This document shows, one piece after another, positions 32,884-40,754 of a stretch of DNA of 64,000 bases. The DNA is taken from the NCBI RefSeq assembly GCF_022664455.2, contig NZ_JAKRKC020000002.1, positions 1,674,001 through 1,738,000 of the forward strand, written 5' to 3'. The notes under the pieces are model-generated. The model had not been told where the DNA came from and did no database searches. It worked only from the letters and a program-made list of their open reading frames with translations. The stretch is from Actinomadura luzonensis (GTDB lineage Bacteria; Actinomycetota; Actinomycetes; Streptosporangiales; Streptosporangiaceae). Each line of letters opens with the position of its first letter. Position 1 is the stretch's first letter. A program made the position numbers and the translations under genes.

Positions 32884-33626
32884 CGATAAACCCAGAAGAG
32901 TACGCCGACCACGTCGCCGCCCTCGTCCAGGCCATCCCCGCCGACCCCGAGCTGGACCGCGCCGCCGACCTGTTCACCAAGGCGCTCACGGCGGGCGGCG
33001 TCATCCAGGCGTTCGGCTCGGGCCACTCCGAGGCCGTCGCCATGGAGATCGCCGGCCGGGCCGGCGGCCTCGTCCCCACCAACCGGCTCGCGCTGCGGGA
33101 CATCGTCCTTCACGGCGACGCCCCCCGCGCCGAGCTGGACCGCTACGACCTCGAACGCGACCCGGCCGTCGCCCGCACGATCCTCGACCTGGCCCCCGTC
33201 CAGCCGCACGACCTGTTCGTGATCATCTCCAACTCGGGCGTCAACGGCGTGGTCGTGGAGCTGGCCACGCTGGTCAAGGAGCGCGGTCACGACCTCATCG
33301 CGATCACCTCGCGCGCCCACAGCGACGCCGTCCCCTCCCGCCACCCCTCGGGCCGCCGGCTCGCCGACCTCGCCGACGTCGTCCTCGACAACCGCGCCCC
33401 CTACGGCGACGCGGTGCTCCCGCTTCCCGGCGGCGGCGCCGTCGGAGCCGTCTCCACCATCACCTCCGCGCTGCTGGCCCAGCTCGTCGTGGCCCGCACC
33501 GTGCGCAACCTGCTCGACGCGGGCGAGACCCCGCCGGTGTACCTCTCCGCGAACGTGCCGGAGGGCGACGCCCACAACCTCAGGCTCGAAGCGCTCTACG
33601 CCGGCCGCATCCGGCGCGGCGCCTGA
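32880..33626 (+). CDS. SIS-domain sugar-phosphate enzyme, NagS/UPF0309-like (cassette A)
   Basis: A 248-residue stand-alone SIS protein: GGVIQAFGSGHSEAVAMEIA GRAGGLVPTNRL, then FVIISNSGVNGVVVELATLV KERGHDLIAITS. It belongs to the group annotated as sugar isomerase/UPF0309, one of whose Streptomyces members has been linked to glucosamine-6-phosphate metabolism (NagS). Its place between RpiR and a chitobiose-type transporter supports work on amino-sugar phosphates. It is not NagB: the deaminase fold and motifs differ. Paralogue at 39983-40717. Confidence 0.85.
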   Translation: MTINPEEYADHVAALVQAIPADPELDRAADLFTKALTAGGVIQAFGSGHSEAVAMEIAGRAGGLVPTNRLALRDIVLHGDAPRAELDRYDLERDPAVARTILDLAPVQPHDLFVIISNSGVNGVVVELATLVKERGHDLIAITSRAHSDAVPSRHPSGRRLADLADVVLDNRAPYGDAVLPLPGGGAVGAVSTITSALLAQLVVARTVRNLLDAGETPPVYLSANVPEGDAHNLRLEALYAGRIRRGA

Positions 33627-33651
33627 TCACTTTCGCAAGGAGACACCCCCC

Positions 33652-35013
33652 ATGTCGCGAAGTGTCGTGAAAATCGTCCTGTCCTTAGCCCTCCCGCTCG
33701 TCCTCCTCGTCGGCGCGCTGGTCACCCCCGCCGGCGCCGCCCAGTCCGTACGCCTCCAGTACCGCACCAGCGCCCCCGGCGCGACCACCGCCCAGGCCGA
33801 GCCCTGGTTCAAGCTCTTCAACGACGGCACGACCACGATCCCGCTCAACCAGGTCAAGATCCGCTATTACCTGACCGGCACGGAGACCTACCGCTTCGCC
33901 TGCTCCTGGGCGGTGGTCAGCTGCTCGACGGTGACCGGCCAGTTCGTCCGGCAGTCGGGCGCGGACCAGTACCTGGAGGTCGGGTTCAGCTCGGGGAGCC
34001 TGGCGCCCGGCGCGGACACCGGTGACCTCCAGCTCCGCTTCTACCGGGCCGACTGGCAGCCGTTCACGCAGAGCGACGACTACTCCTACGGCTCCGGCAC
34101 CGCGTACACGAACTGGGACAAGGTGACGGTGTACGTCAACGGCGCGCTCGCCTGGGGCAAGCCGCACGGCGCCGAGCCCACGCCCACGGTCACGCCAACG
34201 GGCACCCCGACCGGCGGCGGCTCCGGCGGCGTGCTGTTCGACGACTTCACCTACTCCGGCTCGTCCGACCCGCTGCTCGCGCAGCGCGGCTGGACCGTCC
34301 GGTCCAGCTCGGGCGGCCCCGGCGTGCCCGGCGCGACCTGGTCGCCGTCGGCGCTCTCGTTCCCCGGCGGCCTGCTCACGCTCGACTCCCGCACGGACGG
34401 CACCGCCGCCGGCACCGTGCAGACCGAGCTGTCCACCGCGAACCGCAAGTTCTTCGAGGGCACCTACGCCGCCCGCGTGCGCTTCTCCGACGCCCCCACG
34501 AGCGGCCCCGACGGCGAGCACGTCGTGCAGACGTTCTTCACCATCACCCCGCTCCGCTACAACCTGGACCCCGACTACGGCGAGCTCGACTTCGAGTACC
34601 TGCCGAACGGCGGCTGGGGCGAGCCGTCGAACATCCTCTACACCACGAGCTGGGAGACCTACCAGGGCGACCCCTGGCAGGCCGTCAACACCCACACCGA
34701 GGAGCGGACGAGCTTCGCCGGCTGGCACGACCTGGTCATCCAGGTCTCCGGCGGCCGGATCAGGTACTACGTGGACGGGCGGCTGTTCGCCGACCACGGC
34801 GACATCTACTACCCCGAGACGCCCATGTGGATCATGTTCAACCAGTGGTTCATCGACCTCCAGGCCGCCACGGGCACCCGTGCCTACCGCCAGCAGGTCG
34901 ACTGGCTCTACTACAGCAAGAACGAGGTCGTGGCGCCCGCCGAGGTGACCAGCCGCGTCACCGCGTTCCGCGCCGCCGGCACCGCCTTCCGCGACACCGT
35001 ACCCAACTCCTGA
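33652..35013 (+). CDS. Secreted CBM3-GH16-like glycoside hydrolase
   Basis: A 453-residue secreted protein. The signal peptide is LSLALPLVLLVGALVTPAGA A. Residues about 30-170 resemble a family 3 carbohydrate-binding module (VRLQYRTSAPGATTAQAEPW FKL; YRFACSWAVVSCSTVTGQFV). A Thr/Pro linker follows (EPTPTVTPTGTPTGGG), then a jelly-roll domain with the GH16-like catalytic signature E-x-D-x-E in YGELDFEYLPNGGW. It would bind and cut beta-glucan-like or other beta-linked polysaccharide outside the cell. It is present only in cassette A, between the SIS and Das-type genes. Fine specificity is not visible. Confidence 0.85.
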   Translation: MSRSVVKIVLSLALPLVLLVGALVTPAGAAQSVRLQYRTSAPGATTAQAEPWFKLFNDGTTTIPLNQVKIRYYLTGTETYRFACSWAVVSCSTVTGQFVRQSGADQYLEVGFSSGSLAPGADTGDLQLRFYRADWQPFTQSDDYSYGSGTAYTNWDKVTVYVNGALAWGKPHGAEPTPTVTPTGTPTGGGSGGVLFDDFTYSGSSDPLLAQRGWTVRSSSGGPGVPGATWSPSALSFPGGLLTLDSRTDGTAAGTVQTELSTANRKFFEGTYAARVRFSDAPTSGPDGEHVVQTFFTITPLRYNLDPDYGELDFEYLPNGGWGEPSNILYTTSWETYQGDPWQAVNTHTEERTSFAGWHDLVIQVSGGRIRYYVDGRLFADHGDIYYPETPMWIMFNQWFIDLQAATGTRAYRQQVDWLYYSKNEVVAPAEVTSRVTAFRAAGTAFRDTVPNS

Positions 35014-35023
35014 GAGATACGCC

Positions 35024-36271
35024 GTGAAGAACCGATTCCTGGCGCTGGCGGCCGTGTTCGCGCTGGCCGCCTGCGGCGCCTCGGAGCAGCCCCAGAGCTC
35101 CTCCGGCCCCGTCAAGCTGACCGTCTGGATCATGGACGGCAGCGTCACGCAGGACCTGCTGAAGTCGTTCGAGACCGAGTACGAGGCCGCGCACAAGGGC
35201 GTGGACCTCGACCTCCAGATCCAGGCCTGGGACGGCATCGGCGAACGCGTCACCGCCGCCCTGGCCAGCACCGACGCCCCCGACGTGATCGAGGTCGGCA
35301 ACACCCAGGTCGCCCAGTACTCCGCCAGCGGCGGCGTCACCGACCTGACCGGCAGGATCGCCGACCTCAAGGGCGAGGACTGGCTGCCCGGCCTCGCCCA
35401 GCCCGGCAACATCGACGGCAAGCAGTACGGCATCCCGTGGTACGCCGCCAACCGCGTCGTCGTCTACAACAAGGACCTGTGGGCCAAGGCCGGCGTCAAG
35501 GAGCCGCCGAAAACCCGCGAGGAGTGGCTGGCGGTCACCGCCAAGCTCAACAAGGGCGGCGACCAGGGCATCTACCTGACCGGCCAGACCTGGTACGCCC
35601 TGGCCGGCTTCGTCTGGGACGAGGGCGGCGACCTCGCCGTCCAGGAGGGCGGCAAGTGGAAGGGCGCCCTCGACACCCCGCAGGCGCTCGCCGGGATGGA
35701 CTTCTACAAGCGGCTCCAGGCCCTCGGCAAGGGCCCGAAGGACGCCGACGAGGCCAACCCGCCGCAGCACGAGGTGTTCGCGCAGGGCAAGGTCGGGCAG
35801 ATCATCGCCGTCCCCGGCGTCGCCGCCCGGGTACTGGAGGTCGAGCCGGGGATGAAGGGCAAGATGGGCTTCTTCCCCATCCCGGGCAAGACCGCCGACC
35901 GGCCCGGCACGGTCTTCACCGGCGGCTCCGACCTCGTCATCCCGGCCGCCTCCAAGCGGCAGGAGCAGGCGTACGAGCTGGTCAAGGCCCTGGCCGGGGA
36001 GAAGTTCCAGACCGAGCTGGCCAAGACGATGAGCTTCGTGCCCAACCGCACGTCGCTGGCCGGCGTCCTGTCCGGCGACGAGGGCACCGCCGCCATGGCC
36101 GCCGGCGCCGCCAACGGCCGCGCCACCCCCAACACCCCCAACTGGGCCGCCGTCGAGGCCACCTCGGTGATCAAGCAGTACATGACCGCCGTGCTCACCG
36201 GCGGCGACCCCGCGACGGAGGCGAAGAAGGTGTCGGCGGCCATCACCACCACGCTGAACAGCGGATCCTGA
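35024..36271 (+). CDS. dasA: DasA-like extracellular solute-binding lipoprotein (chitobiose)
   Basis: A 415-residue family 1 solute-binding protein with a lipobox LAAC at residues about 14-17. It resembles the Streptomyces N,N'-diacetylchitobiose-binding protein DasA closely in blocks: LTVWIMDGSV, DVIEVGNTQVAQYSASGGVT DLT, YGIPWYAANRVVVYNKDLW, KTREEW, IPGKTADRPGTVFTGGSDL, IKQYMTAVL. It captures sugar outside the membrane and passes it to the two downstream permeases. The start is GTG; the stop shares a base with the next ATG. No DasR gene is nearby; control is probably by RpiR. Confidence 0.88.
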   Translation: MKNRFLALAAVFALAACGASEQPQSSSGPVKLTVWIMDGSVTQDLLKSFETEYEAAHKGVDLDLQIQAWDGIGERVTAALASTDAPDVIEVGNTQVAQYSASGGVTDLTGRIADLKGEDWLPGLAQPGNIDGKQYGIPWYAANRVVVYNKDLWAKAGVKEPPKTREEWLAVTAKLNKGGDQGIYLTGQTWYALAGFVWDEGGDLAVQEGGKWKGALDTPQALAGMDFYKRLQALGKGPKDADEANPPQHEVFAQGKVGQIIAVPGVAARVLEVEPGMKGKMGFFPIPGKTADRPGTVFTGGSDLVIPAASKRQEQAYELVKALAGEKFQTELAKTMSFVPNRTSLAGVLSGDEGTAAMAAGAANGRATPNTPNWAAVEATSVIKQYMTAVLTGGDPATEAKKVSAAITTTLNSGS

Positions 36272-37155
36272 TGCGGGAAAGGACGTCCTCCCTCTGGCCC
36301 TACCTGCTCATCGCGCCCGCGGTGGCAGGCGGGGCCTTCCTCCTGCTGTATCCGCTGCTCAAGGCGGCGGTGATCTCCTTCCAGCACTTCCGGATGGGCG
36401 AGCTGATCAGGGGCGGCGCGACCTTGGCCGGCCTGGACAACTACGCCGAGCTGCTGGCCGGCGACGAGTTCTGGACGGTGCTGGGCCGCACCGCCGCCTG
36501 GACCGCGATCAACGTGGTGCTCATCGTGACGCTGTCCACGGGCGTGGCGCTCATGCTGGTGCGGCTCGGCCGCGTGCTGCGCCTGGCCCTGATGAGCGCG
36601 CTGGCCCTGGCCTGGGCCACGCCCATCATCGCGGCCACGACCGTCTTCCAGTGGTTGTTCCAGTCGGAGCTGGGCGTGGTCAACTGGCTGCTGGTCACGC
36701 TCGGGTTCGACTCCTTCCGCGGCTACACGTGGTTCGCCGACGGCACGGCCACGTTCGCGGTGCTGGTGGTCCTCGTCGTGTGGCAGTCGGTGCCGTTCGC
36801 CGCGCTCACCCTCTACGCCGGGCTCACCACGATCCCGGCCGAGCTGTACGAGTCGGCCCGCATCGACGGCGGCACCGGCCCGCAGATCTTCCTCAAGGTC
36901 ACCCTGCCCATGCTGCGGCAGCTCTTCGCCCTGGTCGCCTCGCTGGAGGTGATCTGGGTGGCCAAGTGCTTCCCGCAGATCTGGGTGCTCAGCCAGGGCG
37001 GCCCGGACGGCGCCACCACCACCCTGCCGGTGTACGCGTTCAAGGTGGCCCGCGTGCTGCACCGCTACGACCTCGGCTCGGCGGTCGCCATGCTCACGGT
37101 GGTCATCCTGGCCGTGGCCCTGGTCAGCAACCTGCGAAGGATGGTGCGCCAGTGA
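36271..37155 (+). CDS. dasB: Sugar ABC transporter permease, DasB-like
   Basis: A 294-residue CUT1-type permease with six helices. The EAA loop ELYESARIDGGTGPQIFLKV TLPML contacts the ATPase. It is translationally linked to the binding-protein gene (TGATG) and to the second permease gene (GTGA). No ATPase is encoded in the operon, as in Streptomyces das genes, which use the shared ATPase MsiK. Confidence 0.9.
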   Translation: MRERTSSLWPYLLIAPAVAGGAFLLLYPLLKAAVISFQHFRMGELIRGGATLAGLDNYAELLAGDEFWTVLGRTAAWTAINVVLIVTLSTGVALMLVRLGRVLRLALMSALALAWATPIIAATTVFQWLFQSELGVVNWLLVTLGFDSFRGYTWFADGTATFAVLVVLVVWQSVPFAALTLYAGLTTIPAELYESARIDGGTGPQIFLKVTLPMLRQLFALVASLEVIWVAKCFPQIWVLSQGGPDGATTTLPVYAFKVARVLHRYDLGSAVAMLTVVILAVALVSNLRRMVRQ

Positions 37156-37970
37156 GGCGGCTCCTGCTGAACGCGGCGGCGCTCGCCGTGCTGGTGACGA
37201 CGATCTTCCCGGTGTACTGGATGTTCCTGACGGCGTTCAAGCCGACCAGGGACATCCAGGCGGCCACCCCCACGTTCTGGCCCGAGCACCCGACGCTGGA
37301 GCACTTCGTCACCGCCGTCAACGCCCCGGGCTTCTGGACCTACTGGCGCAACAGCCTCGTCGTCACGGTCGCGGCGGTGCTGGTCGCGCTCGTGGTGGCG
37401 ATACTGGCGGCGTTCGCGGTGGCCCGGATGCGGTGGCGGGGGCGGGCCGGGTTCGTGGTCGCGGTGTTCGCGGCGCAGATGGCGCCGTGGGAGGCGCTGC
37501 TGGTGCCGGTGTTCATCATCGCGCGCGACAGCGGGCTGCTGGACTCGCTGGCCATGCTGACCGGCGTCTACTTCATGATCACGCTGCCGTTCACGATCGT
37601 GACGCTGCGCGGTTTCCTCGCCGCGATCCCGCTCGAACTGGAGGAGGCGGCGCAGGTGGACGGCTGCTCCCGGCCGGCCGCCTTCCGGCGGGTGGTGTTC
37701 CCGCTGCTGGCCCCGGGGCTGATGGCGACGTCGCTGTTCGGGTTCATCACGGCCTGGAACGAGTTCGCCTTCGTCAACGTGCTCATCATCAAGGACCAGG
37801 ACAAGCGCACCCTGCCGGTGTGGCTGTCGTCCTTCCGCGACGTGTTCGGCACCGACTGGGGGGCCACGATGGCGGCGGCGAGCCTGTTCGCGCTGCCCGC
37901 GTTGCTGCTCTTCCTGTTCCTGCAGCGGCGGGTGGGCGCCGGGATGACGGCGGGGGCGGTCAAGGGCTGA
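37152..37970 (+). CDS. dasC: Sugar ABC transporter permease, DasC-like
   Basis: A 272-residue CUT1 permease of the MalG type. It starts with GTG overlapping the previous stop. The EAA motif is LELEEAAQVDGCSRPAAFRR VVFPLL. Other typical segments are VYWMFLTAFKPTRDIQ near the N-terminus and FITAWNEFAFVNVLI. With DasB it forms the membrane channel for the sugar bound by DasA. Last gene of cassette A; the next gene is the convergent cassette B kinase. Confidence 0.9.
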   Translation: MRRLLLNAAALAVLVTTIFPVYWMFLTAFKPTRDIQAATPTFWPEHPTLEHFVTAVNAPGFWTYWRNSLVVTVAAVLVALVVAILAAFAVARMRWRGRAGFVVAVFAAQMAPWEALLVPVFIIARDSGLLDSLAMLTGVYFMITLPFTIVTLRGFLAAIPLELEEAAQVDGCSRPAAFRRVVFPLLAPGLMATSLFGFITAWNEFAFVNVLIIKDQDKRTLPVWLSSFRDVFGTDWGATMAAASLFALPALLLFLFLQRRVGAGMTAGAVKG

Positions 37971-37992
37971 GGCCGGCGGGCGGACGGGACGC

Positions 37993-39033
37993 TCACGGGG
38001 CGGCGGCGGTGAACGCGGCGTGCAGCGCCGCCGCCTCGTCCGCCGTCATGAGGGGACGGGCGGCCAGCCAGGCGGCCGCGCCGGCCGCGTCGCCCGCCGT
38101 CGTCACCCGCTCGCCCGCCAGCAGCTCCGTCACCGCCCGGCGGACCGGGCCGGCGCTGGTCAGCACGCTGCCGGCGAGCACCACCGGCCCGGACACGTGC
38201 ACCCGCCGCAGTGTGGCCACCAGGTGCCGGGCGGCCTCGGCGACGATGCCCGCCGCCAGCGGGTCGCCCGCCGCCGCGGCCCGGCCGACCAGCGCGGACA
38301 GGGCGGCCAGCCGCATGGGGTCGGCCTGCGCCAGCCGGACGATCCGGTCGGCTACGGCCCGCGGCGCCGGCGGCCGCTCGTCGCCCAGGAAGGCGCGCGC
38401 CACGAGCCCGGCGAGCACGCCGGACCCCGCGCCGCCGCGCGTGTCTCCGCCTGGACCTTCGCCTGGGCTTGCGCCCGGGCCGGGCGCGTCGACGGCGGTG
38501 ACCGGCAGGCCGCGGTCGAAAGCGGCGACGACCGCCTTGGCCGCCGCCCGCCCGATCCAGAACCCCGACCCCGCGTCGCCCAGCAGCCACCCGAGCCCGT
38601 CCGCGATCACGTCCAGCTCGAAGCCCTTGATCCGGGCGGCCACCGCGCCCGTGCCGGACAGCAGCAGCGCCCCGTCCGGCTCCGGCGACCCGGCGGCGTA
38701 CCCGATCGGCACGTCACCGGCGTAGCGCGGCCCCTCGGCGATGCCGTGCGCGGCCCAGACCTTCGCCAGCTCCGCCGCCATCTCGGGCACCTGCCCGGCG
38801 ACCCCGGCCAGCGACGCCGCGACCCGGCCGCCGTCGTGCCGCCCGAGCGCGGCCGACAGCGCCTCGGCCACGGCCGCCACCGCCTTGGCCAGCCCGTGGG
38901 CGGTCGGGTTGCCCGCCCCGGCCCGCGCGTAGCCGACCCGAGTGCCGTCCAGCGCGTGCACGGCGACCCGCGTCGAGGTGGCCCCGGCGTCCACGCCGAT
39001 CACCAGCGCGCCGGCCACTCGCGATTTCGTCAC
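37993..39033 (-). CDS. BadF/BadG-type N-acetylglucosamine kinase (cassette B)
   Basis: A 346-residue paralogue of the kinase at 30941-31954. Phosphate loop LVIGVDAGATSTRVAVHALD, SLAGVAGQ, LLLSGTGAVAARI, GLGWLLGDAGSGFWIGRAAA. It starts with GTG and is divergent from the second RpiR gene. It has a Gly/Pro-rich insert (PGPGASPGEGPGGDTRGGAG) where the cassette A copy has its acidic repeat, so the same loop varies in both. Probable role: phosphorylation of imported GlcNAc or chitobiose-derived sugar. Confidence 0.85.
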   Translation of the reverse strand: MTKSRVAGALVIGVDAGATSTRVAVHALDGTRVGYARAGAGNPTAHGLAKAVAAVAEALSAALGRHDGGRVAASLAGVAGQVPEMAAELAKVWAAHGIAEGPRYAGDVPIGYAAGSPEPDGALLLSGTGAVAARIKGFELDVIADGLGWLLGDAGSGFWIGRAAAKAVVAAFDRGLPVTAVDAPGPGASPGEGPGGDTRGGAGSGVLAGLVARAFLGDERPPAPRAVADRIVRLAQADPMRLAALSALVGRAAAAGDPLAAGIVAEAARHLVATLRRVHVSGPVVLAGSVLTSAGPVRRAVTELLAGERVTTAGDAAGAAAWLAARPLMTADEAAALHAAFTAAAP

Positions 39034-39071
39034 GGTCCGAGTCTGGGGGTTGACTCCGTCCGGAAGCAAGA

Positions 39072-39109
39072 ATAATTTTCGCCGCAAGGCCGGGTATTCG
39101 GAAGGAATA
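39072..39109. promoter_or_regulatory. Control region with AT-rich RpiR-type sites (cassette B)
   Basis: ATAATTTTC (39072-39080) repeats the core seen before RpiR of cassette A. TATTC (39095-39099) and GAATA (39105-39109) form an inverted repeat 4 nt before the GTG start of RpiR-B, within GAATATTC. Together they mark the divergent promoter of the kinase and RpiR genes. Confidence 0.55.
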
Positions 39110-39112
39110 TTC

Positions 39113-39982
39113 GTGACTTCAGGAGCCCTCGGGCGCGTCGAGACGGAACTACCCGGTTTGCCGGAGGCGTTGCGCAGGGTCGGCGAGGTGATCCTCGGCG
39201 ACCCCGCCGAGGCCGCGCGGTCGACGATCATCGCGCTGGCCGAGCGGGCCGGCAGCTCACCCGCGACCGTCACCAGGTTCTGCCGGGCGTTCGGCTTCTC
39301 CGGCTACGCCGAGCTGCGGGTCGCGCTCGCCACCGAGACCGGCCGGGCCGCCCAGGCGGGCTGGGGCGCGGGCGTGGGCCACGAGATCGGTCCCGAGGAC
39401 CCGCTCGACACCGCCATCGAGGTGATGGCCGCCGCCGACGCCCGCCTCATCCAGGACACCGCCGCCCAGCTCGACCTGGACGTGGTCGCCCGGGTCGCCG
39501 ACGCCGTCGTGGCCGCGCCCCGGGTGCTGCTGGTGGGCGTGTCCACCAGCGGCGACGTCGCCCGCATGCTGGAGGGGCGGCTGCGCAGGATCGGGATCCC
39601 CGGCTGGAGCGCCGGCGACGCGCACGTGGCCCTGTCGGAGGCGGCGCTGCTCAAGGAGGGCGACGTCGCGGTCGGCATCAGCCACCGGGGCCGCACCCGC
39701 GAGGTGATGGAGGCGCTGGCCGAGGCCGGCAGCCACGGCGCGCTGACGGTCGCGGTCACCTCCTTCCCGCGCTCGCCGCTGGCCGAGCTGGCCGATCTGG
39801 TGCTGACCACCGCCAGCAGGGAGACGACGTTCCGGCTCGGCGGGCTGGCCGCGGTGCACTCACAGGTCTTCGTGCTGGACGCCGTGTACGTCGCCGTCGC
39901 CCAGCGCACCTACGAGCGCACGAACGAGGCGTTCGAGCGCACCATCAGCGCCGTGGAGAGCCATCGGGTGGAGAGAGGCTGA
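39113..39982 (+). CDS. MurR/RpiR family regulator (cassette B)
   Basis: A 289-residue paralogue of the regulator at 32015, with the HTH IALAERAGSSPATVTRFCRA FGFSGYAELRVA and SIS domain RVLLVGVSTSGDVARMLEGR then VAVGISHRGRTREVMEALAE AGSHGA. It ends normally at 39982, directly before the SIS gene start. The sequence REV-AEAGSHGA-TVAVTS is nearly identical in both copies, so effector type is probably shared. Likely a phosphosugar-responsive repressor of the Ngc operon and the divergent kinase. Confidence 0.9.
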   Translation: MTSGALGRVETELPGLPEALRRVGEVILGDPAEAARSTIIALAERAGSSPATVTRFCRAFGFSGYAELRVALATETGRAAQAGWGAGVGHEIGPEDPLDTAIEVMAAADARLIQDTAAQLDLDVVARVADAVVAAPRVLLVGVSTSGDVARMLEGRLRRIGIPGWSAGDAHVALSEAALLKEGDVAVGISHRGRTREVMEALAEAGSHGALTVAVTSFPRSPLAELADLVLTTASRETTFRLGGLAAVHSQVFVLDAVYVAVAQRTYERTNEAFERTISAVESHRVERG

Positions 39983-40717
39983 ATGTCGTACGTCAACGAG
40001 GTGCTGGAGCTGGCCCGCCGGGTCGCCGACAGCCAGGCGGAGCAGGTCCGGCGGGCCGCCGCGCTGCTGGTGGCCGCGCTCAAGGCCGGCGGCGTGGTCA
40101 ACGCCTTCGGCTCGGGCCACTCCGAGGCCATCGCCATGGAGATCGCCGGGCGGGCCGGCGGGCTCGTCCCGAGCAACCGCCTCTCGCCCCGCGACCTGGT
40201 CCTGTACGGCGGCCGCCCGCCGAGCGTGCTCACCCCCGAGCTGGAGCGCGACCCGGCGATCGCACACGAGATCTACGCCCTCGCGCCGGTCGCGCCGCAG
40301 GACGTGTTCGTGCTGATCTCCAGCTCCGGCGTCAACGGCGCGGTGGTCGAGCTGGCCGGGCTGGTCAAGGAGCGCGGCCACCCGCTGGTCGCCCTCACCT
40401 CGGTCGCGCACAGCACCCGCATGACCTCGCGGCACCCGTCGGGGGCCAAGCTCATGGACCTCGCCGACGTCGTGCTCGACAACGGCGCGCCGTACGGGGA
40501 CGCGATCCTCGACCTGCCGGGCGGCGGCAGCTACGGTGCGGTTTCCACGATCACCTCGGCGCTGCTGGCCCAGATGATGGTCACCGAGGCGGTGGACGAG
40601 CTCGTCGCCCTGGGGGAGACGCCCCCGGTCTACCTGTCGGTCAACGTGACCGGCGGCGACGAGCACAACAAAGCCCTGGAGAGCCGCTACCAGGGTCGTA
40701 TCAGGCGCGGAGCGTGA
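39983..40717 (+). CDS. SIS-domain sugar-phosphate enzyme, NagS/UPF0309-like (cassette B)
   Basis: A 244-residue paralogue of the SIS protein at 32880-33626, sharing GGVxxAFGSGHSEAxAMEIA GRAGGLVP, FVLISSSGVNGAVVELAGLV KERGHPL, DVVLDNGAPYGDAIL and a C-terminal YxGRIRRGA. The ATG is adjacent to the RpiR stop. Inferred to act on amino-sugar phosphate made from imported GlcNAc. Having two copies beside two transporters suggests dosage or substrate specialisation. Confidence 0.87.
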   Translation: MSYVNEVLELARRVADSQAEQVRRAAALLVAALKAGGVVNAFGSGHSEAIAMEIAGRAGGLVPSNRLSPRDLVLYGGRPPSVLTPELERDPAIAHEIYALAPVAPQDVFVLISSSGVNGAVVELAGLVKERGHPLVALTSVAHSTRMTSRHPSGAKLMDLADVVLDNGAPYGDAILDLPGGGSYGAVSTITSALLAQMMVTEAVDELVALGETPPVYLSVNVTGGDEHNKALESRYQGRIRRGA

Positions 40718-40754
40718 TGATCCGCGGATCATGACAAGTCAGGAGCAATCCGTT

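Noticed and set aside
32881..33670. Arg/Pro/Gly-rich 260-residue extension of the RpiR-A frame as a real protein tail.
   Set aside because: The composition is that of an out-of-frame shadow of the SIS gene, and the paralogue lacks it. Kept only as an open question in the findings.
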